Shown: positions 58,068 to 64,000 of the stretch, piece after piece
How positions within the stretch are numbered: position 1 is the stretch's first letter
How the letters are laid out: the number at the start of each line of letters is the position of its first letter
Source: Thermoplasmata archaeon
GTDB taxonomy: Archaea; Thermoplasmatota; Thermoplasmata; Lutacidiplasmatales; UBA184
Reading direction: 5' to 3'
Length of the DNA stretch: 64,000 bases
Assembly: GCA_021798195.1 (NCBI GenBank)
Contig: JAJZYH010000005.1
Coordinates: forward strand, 1-64,000
Notes under the pieces: generated by a model
Database searches by the model: none
The model's input: only the letters and a program-made list of their open reading frames with translations
Told to the model about the DNA's origin: nothing
Program-made: the position numbers and the translations under genes

Positions 58068-61000
58068 CGCCGCACCCATCGCCGGGTCTTCCACCAGCGA
58101 TATGTCCCGGCCCCCGCCACGATGGCGGCTCCGGGCACGAACACGAGGATGAGGTAGAGCGTGGGGAGCCAGGAGGGGCTCTGGGGGGTCCCCACGGCGG
58201 GTCCGGTCACCGGTGAGATGCTGGGGATGCCCATCGCGGCGCTGGTGGGCAGGGAGAGGGAGACGCTCCGCGATGCGCCGGGGAAGGTCCGGTCCTGCAC
58301 CTGGATCAGGACGCTCCCGGGCGGCACCGGCGCGGACGTCCGTGCGGTGAGCTTCACGATCCCCTGGGTGGGCGGCTGACCGGGGCTCAGGATGAGGGAG
58401 GAGCCCAGGGCCTTCCCCTGCAGCGTCTCCAGGGAGACCGACCAGCCGTCCTGCACCAGCGCGGCCTCGTTGGCCACGACGACGGTGACGTTCTCCGGGG
58501 TGTTCCCGGCCGCGCCCACGTGGAACCCGACCTCCAGGAGGCCGCTCCCCACGATGTTGGAGGAGTCGGTCTCCCCGACGTTCAGGGCATGGATGGGAAG
58601 GATGTTCACCTGGGGGCCCGGGGTGGCGTTGGCAAGGATCCGTTGCGTCCCGTTGAGAAGCGCCTGGAAGACGAGGGGCGCATGGTTCACCATGGTCCCC
58701 ACCGGGACCACCAGGGTGGCTTCCACCTCGGCCGTGGAGTTGGAGAGGCCCGTCCCCAGGGTCACCACGGAAGGTTGGAAGGAGATCTTCAGCGTGGAGG
58801 GGCTTCCGGCAAGCCGGACCCGGAAGGGGGTGTTCCCCGTGTTCCGGAGAACGAGGTTGAACGTGACGTTGGAGCCCACCGACGCCGTCACGGACTGCTG
58901 GCCCACCAGGGTGAGGGAGGCGGTCCGGACGTACTGGGGGACCAGAGGCATCTGGGTGGCCACATTGCCCGCCACGATGGTGACCGTGGCCGTCCCTTGC
59001 ACCGGGACGGTCATCGGGACCGTGGCGCTGGCATTCACCGCCCACGTGCCCTGCGGCAGCACCAGCGCGTACGGGGCGTCCACCGGGACTCCGGAAAAGC
59101 CCAGGGAAGCCGCCGTGCCGGGGATCGTCACGTTGACGAGGAGGGAGGAGGGGACGGAGACCCCCGGGGGCGCGGAGAACGTCAATGTGTCCACCCACCC
59201 GGGGCTCAGCGCCATCGTGACGTTGTCTCCCGTGGCATTGTAGGGCACCGTGAGGGTGGTGAGGTTCGCCGCGGGAACTCCCTGGGGGTCGACCACCGCC
59301 TCCATAGTGTACAATCCGGGGTAGACGGGGATGGTCACGGAGCCCTCCCGGATGCCGATGGAGACCGTGGCGTTGGCGGGGCTACCCAGCTCGTTGAGGT
59401 AGAGGGTGCCGTTGGCGGAGGAAATGGCCCCTCCCTGGCTCAAGCGGATCCGTAGGAGCGTCCGGGATTGCGTCTCCTGGAGGGGAATGGAGCAGGTGGC
59501 CGGGGAGGTGGTGTTGGCGACGCAGGAGATGCCCGTGGGCGTGGTGAACGTCTCGTACCGGAGCACCCCCTGGACCGAGCGCAGGAGGGTCGCGTTGAGC
59601 GTCACGCTCACGGGCAGGTCCAGGGGGAGCACCAGGGTCCCCACGCCTGCGGAGGAGGTGTTGAGGGAGAGAAGGCTCGAATTGGGCCCTTCCACCTGGA
59701 ACGGAACGGAGGCGTTGAGGACGTTCCCCTGAGGGGTCATGAGCACCACGCGGAGGGTCCCCGCGGCTGTGAGCGAGAAGTTGTCCGGAACCATGGTGTC
59801 TTGCGACGTGAGGAGCACGCGGCCCAGGAAGGAGTACTGCGAGGTACCATTGTGGGCGGTGATCCACAGCGTGTAGTTCCCGGCCGGGGCGGTGAAGCCG
59901 GCCGCCAGCTGGGACCCGTTGAGGACGAGCGACGCGTTGGCGGAGATCAGCTGGACTTCGGCGGCGGACCGCCCCGCCGCGGTGGCGTTGGGGAACGTGA
60001 GGGTGGCGTGGTAGGGATGCTGGGCCAGGAAGGACAGGGTCAACTGGGTGGGTCCGTTCCCCGGAGGCAGGGAGAGCGTCACATTGGCCAGGGGCCGGAA
60101 CACTCCGCTCCCGGAGACCGAGGGGGCCCAGCCCGAGATCTGGTAGACGCCCGGTGTCAGGGAGACCGAGACGAACGTCCCCGACGCGGTGGTGTTGGTC
60201 CCGCCCGGACTCGAGGTGGTGAAGTTCAGTTCCGGCGGGACGGTCTCCGTCGGAGGGACCCCTGTCACCGTGACGTTGAGGAGGATGGGGCGGGGGGTGA
60301 GGGAGATCCGGCCCAGCCCGAGGAGTCCCGACTCGTCCAGGGGTCCGTAGGAGGAGGAAAAGAACCCTGTCCGCTCCGCCTGGATGGTGAACGTGGCGTT
60401 CGTGGCGGGCAGGACGTAGGAGAAGGACCCGTTCAACCCGGACACCATGCGGAGGGTGGCGCCGTCCGGGGACTCCCGGATCGCCAAGGAGACCCTGGGA
60501 ACGGTAAGGAAGGTCCCCGAATGGGTGAGGTATCCCGTGGTCCCGCTGAAGGTGATGGCCCGGGTCAGGGAAAGGTCGAGGTGCGTGGGGCCGAGGACAT
60601 CCAGCGCCGCAAGGGCGGCCTGGGCGAGGGAGGGGGACTGGGCATCGTAGGTGGCGAGAAGGCTGTAGGTTCCCGAAGGCACGTAGAGAGAGTATGCACC
60701 GGTGGCGTTGGAGAGGGCAGTGAGGGTGGCCCCGGTGGCCGTCTCCAGAGTGAGGAGGACTCCGGGGGATCCGGTGGACGTCCCCGCGAGGGAGGTGACG
60801 CCGGACAGCACCTGGGCGGGCTCCAGCGAGAGGGGAGGGATCACGAACTGGCCGGGGGCCCGGTCCAGGGCGACGTTGCCGATGCCGGCGAGCCAGGTCC
60901 CGTTCTCCGCCCCCATGGCGTAGACGGACCAGTTCCCCAACCCCAGGCGGGCCGTCACGACGCCGCTCCCGTTGGTCAGGAAGACGGCCGTGGCGTTGGG

Positions 61001-64000
61001 GGCGTTGGGGATGGGGTCGAACCGCACGGGGATGTTGGGGACGGGCCGACCCTGGTAGAGCACCACCATGCGGACCTCCACCGGGAGCGAGAGGGTGAGT
61101 GAGAGCGTGGCATTCTGGCCCTCCTTGAGGAGGCTCACGGTCTGGGGCGCGGAACTGTAGCCATTGGGACCCAAGGCGACCGCCGAATAGTTCCCGGGAA
61201 GGATGGGGCTCACGGTGAAGTTCCCCGCCCCGTTGGTGGTGACCGTGGAGGGGGGGCCCGCTGTGGAGAGAGGGGTCAGCGTCACTGTGACCCCCGCGGC
61301 CGGCCGGCCATTCCCGTACTGGACCGCGCCGGCGACATGGGCCGGTGTGAGACCCTCGTTCTGAGTCACGGCAGCCCCTGTCCCCACGGAGACCGGGGAC
61401 TGGGGGAAGGAGATGGTGCCCAGCCGCAGGGTCACGTTGTAGCTTCCGGGGGTCACCCCCGTAAGATCGTAGGTCCCGCTGGCGTCGGTGACGGTGCGGT
61501 AGGTGAGGCCCAGGCCGTTGGAGAGGGTCACGTTGATCCCCGGGATCACCTCGTCCACGGTGGAGCTGTAGGTGGGGCTGTTGGCGAGGTTCCAGTAGAT
61601 GGTCCCGCTCACGCTGCCCGTCTTGAGGACGATAGGGACCTCTAGGGGGGGAGAGCCGTAGGTCTCGGCGAGGTAGCTGGGGACGGTCATGTTGACCTCG
61701 GTGAGCACGTTCGCCCCCGTCTGGGTGAGCCCCTGGAGGGCGCCGTAGCTCGCCACCAGGGTCACGTTCCCCGGTGGGGCAAGGAGGCTGTAGCGGCCGT
61801 CGGGCCCGGTCACCGTGGTCATGTGCGGGATCCCCCACGAGTCCAGCACCGTGACCCGGACCCCCGGTGCCGGCACACCCGTGGAGCTCACCACCTGCCC
61901 CTGGATCGTGGCCCCGGGATAGTACTCCAGGAACGTCTCCCCCGCGCTGTAGTACTGCAGGGGGGAGGTATCCGCGGTCCCGTTGTTCGCCTTCTGGTAA
62001 TCCAGGGCCGTGTTCAGGTTCACCGGAACGAAGCAGTTGGGATGGGCCTGGTAGTCGGTGTAGGGGCACCAGTAGGCGGTCCGGTACGCGAGGACGAAAT
62101 GCTGGAGCATCCATCCGGGCTCCGGGTTCGAGGTGGAGAGCCCCGGCGAGAGGCCGGGGATCCCGCTCCCCGCCCCCACGTCCGTCCCGTTGTACCCCAC
62201 GAAGATCCGATAGATCATGCTGTTGTAGAACGGGGCGTAGTAGACGATCTGGGGATTCCCCACCTGGACCGTGGAGGGCTGGCCCCCCAAGGGGTAGGTG
62301 TTGCCGTTGGACCCGGTCACGTAGACCTGGAAGTACTGGGTGGGAACTCCGCCCGGGCTGATCACCCGGTCGGTGAGGTCCGCGGGCGCGTAGTAGATCC
62401 CGGTGTTGGACCCGGAGGTGGGGAAGAGGCGGCTGTCCACCATGGCGTAGCGGATGCTCCAGCCGGTGTAGGTCTGGACGTCCTGGTAGACCCGGACCAC
62501 GCCGTTCTCCGAGAGCGTACTCGCGAGGTAGTTGCTCACCACGTCGTACATGGCGTTCTCGGCGTCGAGGTGGCTCGGGTCGAACTGTCCGTAGATGCTG
62601 GGATGGGCGAGGACGATGCCCACGTCCTGGGAGTTGTTGGCGAGATAGGTGTGCAGGAGCGTGAGGTTCACCCCGTCCGCGGCGAGGCGCTCGTTGAGCC
62701 CCGCGGGCAGGTAGGGGAGGCCCGTGACGTGCTCCTCCGAATAGAGGAGGTCCGTGGCGAGGACCCCGATGGCCAGGGATTCGTTCTGGGCGAGGAGGAA
62801 GTTCCCCGCCGGGTCGATCCCCTCCTGGAAGTTGTCCGCCACGGTGGGATGCTGCCCCTCGTCGACGGCCTGGAACCCGTAGTCCCACCAACTGATGAAG
62901 GCGGGACGTTGGGCCGGAGGGAGCTGCGTATCTTGCGTGGCGAACCAATTGTACCCCGCTTCGTCGTACTGCTGGGGGGTGTCGGTCTGGATGCCGGCGG
63001 CCCCCAGGTAATAGCCCGACTGGTTCGCGGCGGACGGCTGCAGGAAGGACGGGATGGTGTCGACGATCTGCTGGTTGTACTGGGACTTCACGTTGTAGGG
63101 GATGCCCGCGTCGACGGCGTACCACGCATTGGGGAGGATCACCCCGATGACGATGAACACCACCACGAGATGCCGGACCTTCACCGAGCGGCGGAACGCG
63201 GACCACCAGCCTCCCTGGCTCCCCAGGGACACGATGTTCCGGCGGAGCTGGGGGTACCCCATGCGCCCCAGGGCGAACACGAGCACCTCGGCGGGCAGGA
63301 GGGCGAAGACGGGCGAGCCCAGGAGGAAGAACTTGGCCGCCGAGACCGGCAGGTAGATGCCCAGGAGGCCGAAGACCACCATGAAGATGTGTTCCCGGCG
63401 GAACCGGAAGCTGTAGAGATACGCGAGGAAGAACGCGAGCCCCACGAACGCGAGGAAGAACGTCACCACCCCGTAGCTCACGATGAGCGCATCGAAGCTG
63501 GGAGCCTGCGCCTCCGCGACGGTGCTGTAGATGAGCGTCTTCACGAAGTAGCCCTGGCCGGTGAGGACGGCGTTGAAGTAGCCCTTGTTGTAGACGTAGA
63601 GGAGCCCGCCGGCCCCGGCGAGGCTCCCGAAGAGCACGGGGACCGAGACCACCCAGGGGGTGTCCCGGAGCATGAGGAAGGGGATGGTGAACAGGAGCCC
63701 GCCGAAGAAGATGAGCAGGGGGACGGTGAACCAGAACGCGAACTCCTGCTGGACGTAGTAGTAGGGCATCGCCATGGGGAAGCCCACGAATCCCACGATG
63801 AGGGTGGAGACGAAGAGGCCGAACGAGTCCACCCGCCGGACCCGTTCGATGATGAGGGTGATGGCGTAGAAGATCACGATGGTGGCGATGACGTAGGTGT
63901 ATCCCTGCCACGCCAGGATGGAAGCACCCAGCACGACCCCGGTGAAGATGGACCAGTTGACGCTATTGCGCTCCACCCGCAGGAACTGCGTGAACCCGTG
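58064..64000 (-). CDS. aglB: AglB/STT3 oligosaccharyltransferase with a giant extracellular repeat extension (5' end beyond window)
   Basis: WWDYG motif at 62876-62890 after multiple TM helices; frame is open through the right edge (HGFTQFLRVERN...); tandem carboxypeptidase-regulatory-like repeats and C-terminal TM. Confidence 0.92.
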   Translation of the reverse strand, partial: HGFTQFLRVERNSVNWSIFTGVVLGASILAWQGYTYVIATIVIFYAITLIIERVRRVDSFGLFVSTLIVGFVGFPMAMPYYYVQQEFAFWFTVPLLIFFGGLLFTIPFLMLRDTPWVVSVPVLFGSLAGAGGLLYVYNKGYFNAVLTGQGYFVKTLIYSTVAEAQAPSFDALIVSYGVVTFFLAFVGLAFFLAYLYSFRFRREHIFMVVFGLLGIYLPVSAAKFFLLGSPVFALLPAEVLVFALGRMGYPQLRRNIVSLGSQGGWWSAFRRSVKVRHLVVVFIVIGVILPNAWYAVDAGIPYNVKSQYNQQIVDTIPSFLQPSAANQSGYYLGAAGIQTDTPQQYDEAGYNWFATQDTQLPPAQRPAFISWWDYGFQAVDEGQHPTVADNFQEGIDPAGNFLLAQNESLAIGVLATDLLYSEEHVTGLPYLPAGLNERLAADGVNLTLLHTYLANNSQDVGIVLAHPSIYGQFDPSHLDAENAMYDVVSNYLASTLSENGVVRVYQDVQTYTGWSIRYAMVDSRLFPTSGSNTGIYYAPADLTDRVISPGGVPTQYFQVYVTGSNGNTYPLGGQPSTVQVGNPQIVYYAPFYNSMIYRIFVGYNGTDVGAGSGIPGLSPGLSTSNPEPGWMLQHFVLAYRTAYWCPYTDYQAHPNCFVPVNLNTALDYQKANNGTADTSPLQYYSAGETFLEYYPGATIQGQVVSSTGVPAPGVRVTVLDSWGIPHMTTVTGPDGRYSLLAPPGNVTLVASYGALQGLTQTGANVLTEVNMTVPSYLAETYGSPPLEVPIVLKTGSVSGTIYWNLANSPTYSSTVDEVIPGINVTLSNGLGLTYRTVTDASGTYDLTGVTPGSYNVTLRLGTISFPQSPVSVGTGAAVTQNEGLTPAHVAGAVQYGNGRPAAGVTVTLTPLSTAGPPSTVTTNGAGNFTVSPILPGNYSAVALGPNGYSSAPQTVSLLKEGQNATLSLTLSLPVEVRMVVLYQGRPVPNIPVRFDPIPNAPNATAVFLTNGSGVVTARLGLGNWSVYAMGAENGTWLAGIGNVALDRAPGQFVIPPLSLEPAQVLSGVTSLAGTSTGSPGVLLTLETATGATLTALSNATGAYSLYVPSGTYSLLATYDAQSPSLAQAALAALDVLGPTHLDLSLTRAITFSGTTGYLTHSGTFLTVPRVSLAIRESPDGATLRMVSGLNGSFSYVLPATNATFTIQAERTGFFSSSYGPLDESGLLGLGRISLTPRPILLNVTVTGVPPTETVPPELNFTTSSPGGTNTTASGTFVSVSLTPGVYQISGWAPSVSGSGVFRPLANVTLSLPPGNGPTQLTLSFLAQHPYHATLTFPNATAAGRSAAEVQLISANASLVLNGSQLAAGFTAPAGNYTLWITAHNGTSQYSFLGRVLLTSQDTMVPDNFSLTAAGTLRVVLMTPQGNVLNASVPFQVEGPNSSLLSLNTSSAGVGTLVLPLDLPVSVTLNATLLRSVQGVLRYETFTTPTGISCVANTTSPATCSIPLQETQSRTLLRIRLSQGGAISSANGTLYLNELGSPANATVSIGIREGSVTIPVYPGLYTMEAVVDPQGVPAANLTTLTVPYNATGDNVTMALSPGWVDTLTFSAPPGVSVPSSLLVNVTIPGTAASLGFSGVPVDAPYALVLPQGTWAVNASATVPMTVPVQGTATVTIVAGNVATQMPLVPQYVRTASLTLVGQQSVTASVGSNVTFNLVLRNTGNTPFRVRLAGSPSTLKISFQPSVVTLGTGLSNSTAEVEATLVVPVGTMVNHAPLVFQALLNGTQRILANATPGPQVNILPIHALNVGETDSSNIVGSGLLEVGFHVGAAGNTPENVTVVVANEAALVQDGWSVSLETLQGKALGSSLILSPGQPPTQGIVKLTARTSAPVPPGSVLIQVQDRTFPGASRSVSLSLPTSAAMGIPSISPVTGPAVGTPQSPSWLPTLYLILVFVPGAAIVAGAGTYRWWKTRRWVRR

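Noticed and set aside
59382-63911. 1509-aa minus-strand ORF
   Set aside because: Frame-shifted shadow of aglB; Arg/Pro/Gly/His-rich composition without TM or motifs, typical of high-GC artefact.
1-64000. CRISPR array, transposase or prophage
   Set aside because: No regularly spaced direct repeats, transposase, integrase or phage structural motifs were recognised by reading.

Overview
The window is GC-rich, gene-dense archaeal chromosome, most likely from a Thermoplasmatota-type lineage. This placement is inferred from gene content (archaeosine TgtA, LonB, Orc1/Cdc6, TopoVI A/B, NreA, Hef helicase, aEF1B, eL41, AglB); no search was run. I support about 55 protein genes, three tRNAs and several TATA-type promoters. 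I found no CRISPR array, rRNA or intact transposon. Most of the long ORFs in the supplied track are antisense or frame-shifted by-products of high GC. Main points of interest: (1) a tRNA-His(GTG) gene, absent from the ORF track, with a 32-nt intron in the T-loop (59/60) flanked by a near-canonical bulge-helix-bulge; (2) an AglB/STT3 oligosaccharyltransferase running off the right edge, with a C-terminal tail of over 1,200 aa of tandem beta-sandwich-like repeats, plus an overlapping downstream secreted gene; (3) a 39.9-43.8 kb surface-protein cluster with two paralogous secreted proteins whose predicted mature parts begin DV(V/I)LTY, two membrane proteins and a convergent Cys-motif membrane protein; (4) a membrane-anchored protein made of four NTF2/SnoaL-like repeats; (5) FolD with the catalytic Lys replaced by Gln; (6) PIP-box-like peptides on NreA and on a nuclease-less Hef; (7) an unlisted 35-codon eL41 gene. 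All functional names come from motif recognition by eye.
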